A DNA stretch of 15,541 bases, from NCBI GenBank assembly GCA_039028695.1, contig JBCCHN010000124.1, positions 1-15,541 of the forward strand, in the 5' to 3' direction. This DNA is from JANQKX01 sp039028695. GTDB taxonomy: Bacteria > Pseudomonadota > Alphaproteobacteria > Kiloniellales > Kiloniellaceae. Positions within the stretch are counted from its first letter, which is position 1. Each line of letters begins with the position of its first letter. Position numbers and translations under genes: made by a program. Below the pieces are notes generated by a model, which did not search any database, was not told the origin of the DNA, and worked only from the letters and a program-made list of their open reading frames with translations. Shown here one piece after another: positions 8,058 to 14,993 of this stretch.

Positions 8058-8074
8058 TGACCCGAATCGGGTCA
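8058..8074. repeat. Palindrome TGACCCG-AAT-CGGGTCA
   Basis: Perfect 7-bp arms around AAT, with a GAATC (GANTC, the CcrM methylation sequence) at its centre. The form suits a dimeric regulator site. No family can be assigned. Confidence 0.45.
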
Positions 8075-8208
8075 ATTCTGCGGCGGGTTGGCGATTTTTG
8101 ACGGGAAATCGAGTGCGCACGGCCGGAGGCGAAAACATTGTCCTAAAGGTTGTAAGTCTCATTTAAAAGATAAAATGGTGTTTGAACGAACACTAATTTA
8201 GTAAATAT

Positions 8209-8229
8209 TCAAATTTTAAAAAAATTTGA
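8209..8229. repeat. AT-rich perfect 8-bp inverted repeat
   Basis: TCAAATTT (8209-8216) and AAATTTGA (8222-8229) flank TAAAA. It lies in the AT-rich section upstream of the VPLPA-CTERM gene. In such AT-rich DNA some dyads are expected by chance. Confidence 0.4.
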
Positions 8230-8301
8230 CGAAAATATGGCATCTATATTCAAGGATAATAACAATAATAGGGTGTACAGGCGTCGATGATAAGCTTCTA
8301 T

Positions 8302-8336
8302 ATTAACAATCGTTAACTCTTGTTAATAAATTTTAA
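8302..8336. repeat. TTAA array with 10-bp phasing and a nested dyad
   Basis: TTAA occurs at 8303, 8313, 8323 and 8333, exactly one helical turn apart. ATTAACAA (8302-8309) and TTGTTAAT (8320-8327) are perfect inverted arms placed symmetrically around the palindrome GTTAAC (8312-8317). The TTAA spacing is 6 nt between copies, not the 7 nt of a CtrA box. It may be an operator, or bent DNA read by a nucleoid protein. Confidence 0.6.
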
Positions 8337-8445
8337 AATGATTGCCTTTGCTTTTATTACTTTATATTTGATCGTAACTACAAATATTATTTGAAGTTTT
8401 GGAATATTTTACTGTGGATAACAGGTCATTATCTGGCAAGAATGC

Positions 8446-8475
8446 TTGACATCATTAATTTACCGGCGGTAACAT
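8446..8475 (+). promoter_or_regulatory. Candidate sigma70-type promoter for the VPLPA-CTERM transcript
   Basis: TTGACA at 8446-8451 and TAACAT at 8470-8475 are separated by 18 nt. The -35 is a consensus match and the -10 is a partial match. Transcription would begin near 8482, giving a leader of about 330 nt before the ATG at 8813. It is 130 bp downstream of the TTAA dyad. Confidence 0.45.
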
Positions 8476-8495
8476 GGCGCAAGATAAAAAGACAA

Positions 8496-8541
8496 CACGG
8501 GATTGCGGCCTAGGTATATTTGAATCAACCAAAATCCCGTG
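8496..8541 (+). repeat. 9-bp stem at the start of the predicted leader RNA
   Basis: CACGGGATT (8496-8504) and AATCCCGTG (8533-8541) pair perfectly across a 28-nt loop. If the promoter at 8446 is real, this stem begins about 14 nt into the transcript. It matches no riboswitch class I recognise. Confidence 0.45.
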
Positions 8542-8812
8542 AAAATAAGCCCTTTTTACTTTGGACGTCGTTTATTGGCGTCGCATTATTTGAGTTGTGA
8601 GAAATAAACCTGGTTAGTGGTTGCGTAGGTTGAAAGTTGGTGCAAGTTGGGTGCCTTTCCGAAAGGTCATGAAGAGCCGGAATTGGACCTGTGGTGTGGA
8701 GATGTTCGGTGGTTCAGAGGTACTGATGGCGAACCATGAGCTGATCTGCACTGAGTTTGGATTTTTTGGGATAGCTCGGGCAAATGCCCTGATTTGGAAG
8801 GGGTAAATCAGG

Positions 8813-9355
8813 ATGAGACGGTTAGCTGCTTGTTTAGTTGCGTTTGGTGCGATTGTGTTGGCCCATTCAACGCCAGGCTGGGCCGCGACGACACACCTTG
8901 GAACGCAAGGTGTCGGCGTGCACAAAACGCTATATGCCAAGGCCTACGGTAGTTTTAAAAATGACTATAAGTTTCGGGTTGCCAAAGTGCTGAATATCGG
9001 CGCGAAAGGGAATGTGATTTTTAAGTCGGGCTACAATATCAAAAACTTTAGAGTGAGCTTGTATGAGCGACATGCAACCAAGTACAAGCAAGTCCGCAAG
9101 TTAGCTTCGGATTCCGGAAAGTATGTGAGCTTGAACGTTTCCGGTTTGGATGTGAACAAGCGATACTTCTTCTATGTGACCGGCGATGCCAAGGGCAAGC
9201 ATGGTGGCAAGTATAAGATTGAGTATCAAACATCCGCCGTTCCCTTGCCGCCGGCGATCTGGTTGTTCTTGACCGCTGTGGTGGGCTTGGTTGGCGTGGT
9301 GCGCCAGAAACGCAAGAGAAACGCGAAGGCCGAGCCGCTGGGTGCGCCTGCATGA
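8813..9355 (+). CDS. Exported basic protein with VPLPA/PEP-CTERM sorting signal
   Basis: 180 residues in three parts. Residues 1-24 are a signal peptide (MRR, a hydrophobic core, GWA before the cut). Residues of about 25-140 are a beta-rich domain with a FRVSLYER segment and a YFFYVTGDAKGKHGGKYKIEY segment. These resemble the pre-peptidase-like folds common in PEP-CTERM proteins (weak resemblance). Residues 143-169 are the sorting tripartite signal: VPLPPAIWLF, a membrane helix, then RQKRKR. Exosortases cleave at such signals and pass the protein to the surface or matrix (family knowledge). The mature domain is unusually rich in Lys and Tyr, and a further 11 residues follow the basic cluster, longer than usual for the class. 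GGAAGGGG lies 9 nt before the ATG. A strong terminator follows, so the gene appears to be transcribed alone. Its neighbours are EPS genes. Confidence 0.82.
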   Translation: MRRLAACLVAFGAIVLAHSTPGWAATTHLGTQGVGVHKTLYAKAYGSFKNDYKFRVAKVLNIGAKGNVIFKSGYNIKNFRVSLYERHATKYKQVRKLASDSGKYVSLNVSGLDVNKRYFFYVTGDAKGKHGGKYKIEYQTSAVPLPPAIWLFLTAVVGLVGVVRQKRKRNAKAEPLGAPA

Positions 9356-9420
9356 GGACTGTTGCCTGAAAGGTGCATTCCGTCTGGGGGACTTAAGTGG
9401 TTGCGTCTATGTGAGGTTTT

Positions 9421-9451
9421 GGGGAGCTCCGAATGGGCTCCCCTTTCTTTT
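9421..9451 (+). terminator. Rho-independent terminator after the VPLPA-CTERM gene
   Basis: GGGGAGC (9421-9427) pairs with GCTCCCC (9437-9443). Two more inner pairs (one G-U) leave the 5-nt loop CGAAT. The stem is followed directly by TTTCTTTT. It is 65 nt after the stop codon and isolates this gene from the operon that begins at 10001. Confidence 0.85.
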
Positions 9452-10000
9452 GGAGTAAGCTCTGTTCAGGTGTTCAGCTCGGTTCAGTCGTTTCGTCGGC
9501 CCGTTGGTTTGGTGAACAGTACGGTCATGGCTCTGGGTACGGGGCAGGGCTGTCTTTTAGCTTTGGGTGTGTGCCTATTGGCTCTGGCTCATAAGCAAAA
9601 ACACAAATGTGATGTGAAATCATTTTTAAGCGAGATGATCGCTCGTTAAATTTTGGAAGATTTTGTAGTGAGAGAGACGCAGTATTTCGGTCTATAATCG
9701 TTTTTGACCGGGTGATCTTTAAGGGCGTTAAATGCTTGTTGGGTTTCCTCAAAATCAGATGAGTAAAACTGATGATGGCGCTTGAGTTGCTCGAGGGCCG
9801 AAATTTAAATTTGGAACGTTTTTCTAGGGTTTATCTTATTTTAGTCAAATTTTAGGATAATAAAAAACGCCATGCTATATACAAGAACACTGATTTGGTG
9901 ATAAATTCGTGCGTCTTGAAATGAGAGGTGTTGGCTAAATTAATAAATCTATAATTGTAATATTGAGCCAACGAAATACGGGAACAAATAGAGACAAAAA
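9452..10000. other. AT-rich intergenic region upstream of the EPS operon
   Basis: About 550 nt with no supported gene. It becomes AT-rich after 9600 and should contain the operon promoter. A TATAAT sequence at 9950-9955 would place transcription start near 9962, but no good -35 lies at the right distance. The 10-mers TCAAATTTTA (9845-9854) and AGGATAATAA (9854-9863) also occur at 8209-8218 and 8253-8262, upstream of the VPLPA-CTERM gene. Confidence 0.4.
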
Positions 10001-10597
10001 ATGTATCGGATATCGATTAAATCGTTGCTCGGCATTTTGCCCGTTCCCGTGGCTGTTCCCCTGAGCCTATTGTTGAGCCTATTTTGGGTCTTTCCCGCGG
10101 CCGCACAAGATGCGCCTTATTTGCTGAACCCCGGAGATTTGCTGCAAATTTCCGTGTGGAAGGAAGAAGGGATGGAGCGGGATGTTTTGGTCCTGCCGGA
10201 TGGCACAATCTCTTTTCCTCTTGCTGGGCATATCAAGGCTGCGGGCCAAACCCCCCTCCAGGTGCAGCAGGCCCTAGCCAACAAGATCAGCGAGTTTATT
10301 CCCGATCCTCCGATCACGGTGACCGTGCAAAGCACGGCGGGCAACAAAATCTACGTGGTCGGGCAGGTTAACAATCCGGGCGAATTTCCCATCGGTCATC
10401 GTATTGATGTGATGCAGGCCCTAACCCTGGCGGGCGGGCTGACAGCCTTTGGCGACGAAGACGATATCCGTATCTTGCGGCGCCAGGGAAGTGAGCAAGA
10501 CTCAATTCCCTTTGATTATTCGGCGGTCAAAAAGGGTCAAGAGTTGTCGTCAAACATCGTGTTGAAAAGCGGTGACATTGTCGTCGTGCCCGATTAA
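10001..10597 (+). CDS. Polysaccharide export protein, Wza/XrtA-system type
   Basis: 198 residues. A signal peptide ends near AAAQ at residues 33-36. A Poly_export domain follows (about 38-110, with LLNPGDLLQISVW and LPDGTISFPLAG), then one SLBB domain (about 116-165, with VVGQVNNPGEF and ALTLAGGL) and the typical ending SGDIVVVPD. Such proteins form the periplasmic/outer-membrane export channel or its plug for exopolysaccharide. There is no lipobox Cys, unlike E. coli Wza, and the protein is short, as in the XrtA/PEP-CTERM-associated export proteins. It is the first gene of the operon and follows a 550-nt AT-rich spacer. The ribosome site is poor (GAGACAAAAA). Confidence in the family is high; the XrtA subtype is inferred from the whole gene set. 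Confidence 0.88.
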   Translation: MYRISIKSLLGILPVPVAVPLSLLLSLFWVFPAAAQDAPYLLNPGDLLQISVWKEEGMERDVLVLPDGTISFPLAGHIKAAGQTPLQVQQALANKISEFIPDPPITVTVQSTAGNKIYVVGQVNNPGEFPIGHRIDVMQALTLAGGLTAFGDEDDIRILRRQGSEQDSIPFDYSAVKKGQELSSNIVLKSGDIVVVPD

Positions 10598-10602
10598 ACG
10601 CC

Positions 10603-10608
10603 AGGAGG
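10603..10608 (+). promoter_or_regulatory. Perfect AGGAGG ribosome site with no clear ORF partner
   Basis: AGGAGG lies 6 nt after the export gene stop and 10 nt before an in-frame TTG at 10619. Starting there would add 63 residues before the signal peptide of the following outer-membrane protein. This makes the start of that gene ambiguous. Confidence 0.5.
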
Positions 10609-10807
10609 CAAAATCGATTTGGGACCTTGGGGAGCGAGCTTTGAGAAGCCAGTTGGAGATAAGGCGGTGTCAATGAGGCAAGATCTGTTTTTTCGGGCTG
10701 GTGCTCAATTCGGGACTCAATTTGGCACTTACCTTGGCGACTTGGGGCGGATTAGGCCCTTTTACCTCCGGTATTGCTCCGGAGAGCGGACACATGAGGG
10801 ACGGAAA

Positions 10808-12025
10808 TTGAATAACAGAGCCCCTCACGGCGCGCGGGCCGCCACCGCAGGCGCCTTCATGAGCCTGACTATCGCGCTTGGCGCTGTGTCCCCGGCGATT
10901 GCCGCTGAATGGTTTTTGGAAACCACAGCTGATGTAACCGGTACCTACGACGATAACATCCGGCTGGATCCAGACAACAACGAGGATGTTTTTGGTGTGA
11001 TTGTGGCTCCCGTTCTGGATCTGCACGGTCGCGGTCAAAACTGGGATGTCATCTTCACCACCGATTTGGCTCTGGGTCGCTATACGGAAGATTCCTCGTT
11101 GGATTCAGAAGATGTTCGATTCCTGCTCGATACTTCCTATCGGACCCAACGAAATGAGTTCGGCTTGAACGCCGAAGCCAGCCGGGTATCGACGCTTTAT
11201 ACGGAGAGCACCGATTCCGGCGATTTTGACGCCAATGCCGATCGGGATTTGTTTTCGTTTGAGCCTTATTGGTCCCACCAATTGTCGGAAAGGGATTTCC
11301 TGAATTTTGGCGGCGGCTACACCATCGCGAATTTCGATACAGACGAACTTGAGGACTTTGAACAGTTTTACGGGACGGCCGGTTATGCTCGCAAGGTGAC
11401 CCAGGCCGATCTAGTGAGTTTGAACCTGTCAGCAGTCGGTTTTATTTCCAAACAAGAAGACCCGGTCAATGTGGATCTGGATAGTCAACTCTATTCCGTG
11501 ACTGTCGGTTGGGAGCGGGATTTTTCCGAGCGCCTGCGTACAAACCTGGTCGTGGGTCCCAGATATTACACCACCGAACAGGTGGGGCCCGGCCCCGGCA
11601 ATCCCATCGTGGATGACGATTCCTTCGGTTTCATATTTGAGGCGGAAGTTGAATACGATTTGGATGAGCGCACGACCATGTCCCTCTTGGCGCGCCACGA
11701 TGTCGATCCAACGTCAGGCGGCACCCCTGTCCAGCGCAACGCCGTGGAATTTGACGCCAGCCATCAGTTTTTACCTCGTTGGTTCGGTGGTTTGAACCTC
11801 TATTTCCAGGTCGACGATGACCCCAACGGGGGATCCGACAGCAATCAGGATCGAAATTTTTTGAGCGTAGAACCGCAAATTACCTATCAGGTTTTGCAAG
11901 AATTGGATCTGCAGGCCAGCTACCGTTTTCGGACCCAAAAGGAAGACAGCGAGGACAGGGCTTATTCGAACGCTGTTTTTGTATCTTTGATCTATCGATT
12001 ACCTAAATGGACCTTTGGTCACTAA
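10808..12025 (+). CDS. Outer-membrane beta-barrel protein of the EPS/PEP-CTERM locus
   Basis: 405 residues from the TTG at 10808. A signal peptide (basic NNRAPHGAR, hydrophobic core, AIAA before the cut near residue 33) precedes about 370 residues of alternating amphipathic strands. These are rich in Asp, Tyr and Phe and the protein ends in aromatic-rich strands (FVSLIYRLPKWTFGH). This is the pattern of an outer-membrane barrel. The mature start TADVTGTYDDNIRLDP and its place next to the export and chain-length genes match the uncharacterised outer-membrane protein of XrtA/PEP-CTERM loci. A role as secretion porin is inference. GAGGG lies 7 nt before this TTG. The frame is also open from a TTG at 10619 behind a perfect AGGAGG, which would bury the signal peptide. 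Alternative ATG at 10673. Confidence 0.75.
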   Translation: MNNRAPHGARAATAGAFMSLTIALGAVSPAIAAEWFLETTADVTGTYDDNIRLDPDNNEDVFGVIVAPVLDLHGRGQNWDVIFTTDLALGRYTEDSSLDSEDVRFLLDTSYRTQRNEFGLNAEASRVSTLYTESTDSGDFDANADRDLFSFEPYWSHQLSERDFLNFGGGYTIANFDTDELEDFEQFYGTAGYARKVTQADLVSLNLSAVGFISKQEDPVNVDLDSQLYSVTVGWERDFSERLRTNLVVGPRYYTTEQVGPGPGNPIVDDDSFGFIFEAEVEYDLDERTTMSLLARHDVDPTSGGTPVQRNAVEFDASHQFLPRWFGGLNLYFQVDDDPNGGSDSNQDRNFLSVEPQITYQVLQELDLQASYRFRTQKEDSEDRAYSNAVFVSLIYRLPKWTFGH

Positions 12026-12074
12026 ATTTATTTTTTATGGACCTATTGCCGGATGACTGAGTTTGGAAAGTTAA

Positions 12075-13841
12075 ATGGATTCCTTTCATCGACAGCCTCA
12101 AGATTATTATCACATTCTTAAGCGCCGTAAGTGGTGGCTTTTTATTCCTGCCGTGATGTTGTTTTCCTTGGCAGTGGCCGCTGCTTTACTTTTGCCGCCG
12201 ACCTACCGATCCAGTGCCACGATTTTGGTTGAGGAGCCAGACGTCCCCCGGGATCTGGTGAGCTCGACCATTACCAGCTATGCCGACCAACGTTTGCAGG
12301 TCATCACCCAACGGGTTATGTCGACTCAAAACTTGATCGAGGTCATCGACGAGGGACAGCTGTTCCCCGACGCGCGGGCCAAAACACCCATCCAGGTTTT
12401 GGTCGAGCGTATGCGTGAGCGAATTGATTTGGAGATCATCAGTGCCGAGGTGGTGGATCCGCGCAGCGGGCAAACGACCGTGGCCACGATTGCCTTTACC
12501 CTAACCTTCGATTATCCGCAGGCCGAAAAGGCTCAGCAAACATTGAACCGGCTGGTTTCCCTCTATTTGAGTGAAAACTTGAAAACCCGACGGAAAAAGG
12601 CCTCGGAGACCACGGAGTTCTTGGCTAAAGAATCTCAAAAGCTTTATGACACGGTGGTGACGCTCGAATCTGATCTGGCGACGTTTAAGGAAAAATATGC
12701 CGGCGCCCTGCCGGAGCAGCATGCCCTTAACCTACAGCTTTTCGACGGCACCGAGCGGGCCATGCTGGAGTTGCGCCAACGTGAGCGCGCCTTGGAAGAA
12801 CGGGAAATTTACCTACAAGCGGAGCTAGCACAGCTGGATCCATACGAGGCCCTGACGGTTAATGGGGAACGAATTTTGTCGCCTGTCGAACGCCTCAACG
12901 CGTTGCAGGTGCGGTACGTGAGCTTGCAAGGGGTTTATGGAAAGCGGCACCCGGACGTTTTGAAATTGGGCCGAGAAATCGAAGCCTTGAAGGCGGAAAC
13001 AGGTGTTGCCGCGGACCCCGCGGAACTGGAAAAACAGCTGGACGAGATTGATTCCCAACTATCGGTTGCCCGACAAAAATATGCTGATAGCCATCCCGAC
13101 ATTGTTCGCCTGCTGCGACAGCGCGACGGATTGGTCGATGCGATTGCGGAGGCACGTGCACAAGGACCCGTCAAGGTCCAGGAGCGTGAGCCGAACAACC
13201 CTGCTTATATTCAGATCAAGGCTCAATTGGATGCCGTTCGGTCGGAGCGGCGAGCCCTGGGTGGGCAAAGGAATGACCTAACCGAAAAGCTCGAGGATCT
13301 GCAGACGCGTTTGTACATGACGCCCCAAGTCGAACGGGAATACACAGCGCTGATGCGCGATCACGAAAGTGCTTTATTGAGCTATCGGGAAATCAAGGCC
13401 AAACAAACCGCCGCCGAGTTGGGGCAAGCCCTTGAAACCGATCAAAAAGCGGAACAGTTCTCCTTGATTGAACCGCCCGAGCTTCCATTGGAGCCGGTGC
13501 GACCGAACCGCAAGCTCATCTTGTTCGTCGGCTTCGTCTTCGCCTTTGGTATTGGTTGCGGCACGGTTTCGATCCGAGAGTTTCTCGATCAAGCAGTCTA
13601 TGGCTCTCGGCACCTTGAGGCAGTAGCAGGCGCCGCGCCGTTGGTGGTTCTGCCCTATATCAAAACCCGCGCGGATCGGCGGCGCAGTTGGCGTTATGCC
13701 GGGACGGCAGCCGTGGTCTTGCTGGCCTTGGCTGTCGGCGGTGTTTTCATGATCGATCGCTTTTACATGCCGTTGGATGTGATCTTGGCCGTTGCTGAGC
13801 AACGATTTGACGCCTATCTCGACAAGTTCGTCGAGGGTTAA
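12075..13841 (+). CDS. Wzz-like polysaccharide chain-length determinant (XrtA-system type)
   Basis: 588 residues in the inner membrane. The N-terminal Wzz region has a membrane helix at about 20-41 followed by PPTYRSSATILVEE. A long periplasmic coiled coil covers about 150-450. MTPQVEREYTALMRDHE (415-431) and the proline-rich PPELPLEPVRPNR (467-479) are typical of the GNVR type. A second helix lies at 480-498 and a third at about 541-560. Such proteins set polymer length and work with a BY-kinase, which is the next gene here. The kinase is not fused to it. Two similar segments, HPDVLKLGREIEAL (292-305) and HPDIVRLLRQRDGL (340-353), look like an internal duplication. The start is the ATG preceded by GGAAAG. 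The stop lies 16 nt before the kinase start. Confidence 0.88.
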   Translation: MDSFHRQPQDYYHILKRRKWWLFIPAVMLFSLAVAAALLLPPTYRSSATILVEEPDVPRDLVSSTITSYADQRLQVITQRVMSTQNLIEVIDEGQLFPDARAKTPIQVLVERMRERIDLEIISAEVVDPRSGQTTVATIAFTLTFDYPQAEKAQQTLNRLVSLYLSENLKTRRKKASETTEFLAKESQKLYDTVVTLESDLATFKEKYAGALPEQHALNLQLFDGTERAMLELRQRERALEEREIYLQAELAQLDPYEALTVNGERILSPVERLNALQVRYVSLQGVYGKRHPDVLKLGREIEALKAETGVAADPAELEKQLDEIDSQLSVARQKYADSHPDIVRLLRQRDGLVDAIAEARAQGPVKVQEREPNNPAYIQIKAQLDAVRSERRALGGQRNDLTEKLEDLQTRLYMTPQVEREYTALMRDHESALLSYREIKAKQTAAELGQALETDQKAEQFSLIEPPELPLEPVRPNRKLILFVGFVFAFGIGCGTVSIREFLDQAVYGSRHLEAVAGAAPLVVLPYIKTRADRRRSWRYAGTAAVVLLALAVGGVFMIDRFYMPLDVILAVAEQRFDAYLDKFVEG

Positions 13842-13857
13842 GGCAAGGGCAGCGGGT

Positions 13858-14931
13858 ATGGATAGAATAGGCAAAGCACTGGACCGGGCCCGTGAGCAAC
13901 GACTTGCTCGGCAAGCCGGTACCACAGGCGACCTGGTTGGGCAGGAGGGTCACGGACGTGGCCCCGAACAGCTGTCCGAACATCGCAAAGAACGCCCCCC
14001 GGAAAACTATTCCGAAGGTGTCTCTGAGCAGGGTTTCGACAAAGCCCGTGAGGCTGTTGCCAATGGGTCGAACGGCGCCTTAAGGTCGCCGGTCGAATAT
14101 GCCTCAGAAGTAGCTTCTGGTTCCGCGGCGGAAAGCTCGGCCGGGGCGGGGGCGCAAATCGAAGGCGGAGCGACGGGAGCTGGATCCACTCAGCCACCGT
14201 CGCCGCTGGCGGCATCGGTCCCTGACACTCAGGGCGGAAATGAAAAGACCAAGATTCAGGCGGTTTCGCCCGAGCGACTGCGGGAAAATAGGGTGGTGGC
14301 CGGCCTTGCCCGTGATGCGGAAGCCGACATTTTCCGCATGCTTCGTGCCCAGGTTTTGAAGAGGTTGACGGCCGTCGGCGGAAGGACGCTCGGGGTCACC
14401 AGCGCCAGCCCTCAGGAGGGCAAGTCCCTGACCGCCGCAAATTTGGCGGTAAGCTTGGCGATGGACGTAAACCACACGGTTTTGTTGGTGGATCTGGATC
14501 TGCGCCACCCGGGCATAGCCAAATATTTCGATCTCCAGAAGAATCTGGGCCTGAGTGATTATCTGTTTGGAAAGGCCACACTCTCAGATTGTTTGGTAAA
14601 TCCGGGTGTCGAGCGTTTGGTCGTGCTCCCCGCCGGACGGGCCCTGCACAACTCCTCGGAAATTTTATCCTCACCCGATATGATCGCCTTGATCAACGAG
14701 CTTAAGGCGCGATATCCGGACCGCTTGGTGCTATTTGATTTACCTCCCATGCTGTCCAGTGATGATACAATGGTGGTCATGCCCCACATTGAATCCGTCC
14801 TTTTAGTGGTTCAGGAGGGCAGAAGCAGCGCGGATGATGTCCGCAGAACCTTAAAATCATTAAGTGGTTATAATATTTTAGGAACTGTCCTTAATCAGTC
14901 TTCTGAGGAAAAATATCACCCTTATTATTAA
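13858..14931 (+). CDS. Tyrosine autokinase (BY-kinase) of the EPS/XrtA locus
   Basis: 357-residue cytoplasmic P-loop kinase. Walker A is SASPQEGKS (182-190, Lys189), Walker A' is LLVDLDLRHP (209-218, Asp212 and Asp214) and Walker B is LVLFDLPPML (290-299, Asp294). The C-terminus KYHPYY holds Tyr353, 356 and 357, the expected autophosphorylation cluster. BY-kinases phosphorylate each other through this tail and control the chain-length protein encoded just upstream (family knowledge). Between a conserved-looking start (DRIGKALDRAREQR) and the kinase domain, about 110 residues are rich in Gly, Ser, Ala and Glu and are probably disordered. The ATG at 13858 was chosen because it is 16 nt after the previous stop with AAGGG upstream; an in-frame earlier start at 13792 would overlap the previous gene. 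Confidence 0.86.
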   Translation: MDRIGKALDRAREQRLARQAGTTGDLVGQEGHGRGPEQLSEHRKERPPENYSEGVSEQGFDKAREAVANGSNGALRSPVEYASEVASGSAAESSAGAGAQIEGGATGAGSTQPPSPLAASVPDTQGGNEKTKIQAVSPERLRENRVVAGLARDAEADIFRMLRAQVLKRLTAVGGRTLGVTSASPQEGKSLTAANLAVSLAMDVNHTVLLVDLDLRHPGIAKYFDLQKNLGLSDYLFGKATLSDCLVNPGVERLVVLPAGRALHNSSEILSSPDMIALINELKARYPDRLVLFDLPPMLSSDDTMVVMPHIESVLLVVQEGRSSADDVRRTLKSLSGYNILGTVLNQSSEEKYHPYY

Positions 14932-14949
14932 TTGGGTGAGTGATATTTT
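14910..14949 (+). repeat. 10-bp perfect stem across the kinase stop codon
   Basis: AAAATATCAC (14910-14919) and GTGATATTTT (14940-14949) pair perfectly. The loop contains the TAA stop, and the alternative TCACCC/GGGTGA pairing can form. The left arm encodes the start of the terminal tyrosine tail. It may be a 3' stability or translational-coupling element. Confidence 0.55.
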
Positions 14950-14956
14950 AGTGATG

Positions 14957-14980
14957 GGAGCCATCGAGGGCTCCAATTTT
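14957..14980 (+). terminator. Weak terminator-like hairpin between kinase and ATPase genes
   Basis: GGAGCC (14957-14962) pairs with GGCTCC (14969-14974) around ATCGAG and is followed by AATTTT. The stem is short and the T tract has four residues, so any termination would be partial. It ends just before the GAGG ribosome site of the next gene. Confidence 0.4.
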
Positions 14981-14993
14981 GAGGCAATGCTCG

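Larger units (their letters stand above)
7628..8812. other. Long intergenic region between the ligase-like and VPLPA-CTERM genes
   Basis: Almost 1.2 kb with no gene I can support. From 7750 to 7841 it holds a phased ATCCAA array and a dyad. From 7940 to 8150 it is GC-rich and might contain decayed coding sequence: one short open frame runs at about 7959-8060, without recognisable similarity. From 8160 to 8450 it is strongly AT-rich, with several dyads and a TTAA array. A sigma70-like promoter lies at 8446. The remaining 330 nt would be a long leader of the VPLPA-CTERM gene. The region separates two divergent genes and probably holds both promoters. Confidence 0.6.

Noticed and set aside
7959..8060. 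Short frame containing LDDFG, reminiscent of EAL domains
   Set aside because: Only five residues match, the rest does not resemble an EAL domain, and the frame is 33 codons long.
8303..8326. CtrA binding box
   Set aside because: The TTAA spacing is 6 nt, while the CtrA consensus has 7 nt; I kept it only as an unassigned dyad.
8434..8450. Sigma54 promoter (TGGCAAG...CTTGA), expected for PrsK/PrsR control of PEP-CTERM genes
   Set aside because: The -12 element is shifted by one base and lacks the GC dinucleotide.
8621..8806. 61-codon open frame just before the VPLPA-CTERM gene
   Set aside because: It starts at a TTG with no ribosome site, has no recognisable domain and lies in the predicted leader. 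A leader ORF cannot be excluded.
9362..9649. 95-codon open frame after the VPLPA-CTERM gene
   Set aside because: It has a TTG start and runs through the strong terminator at 9421-9451; its composition is not protein-like.
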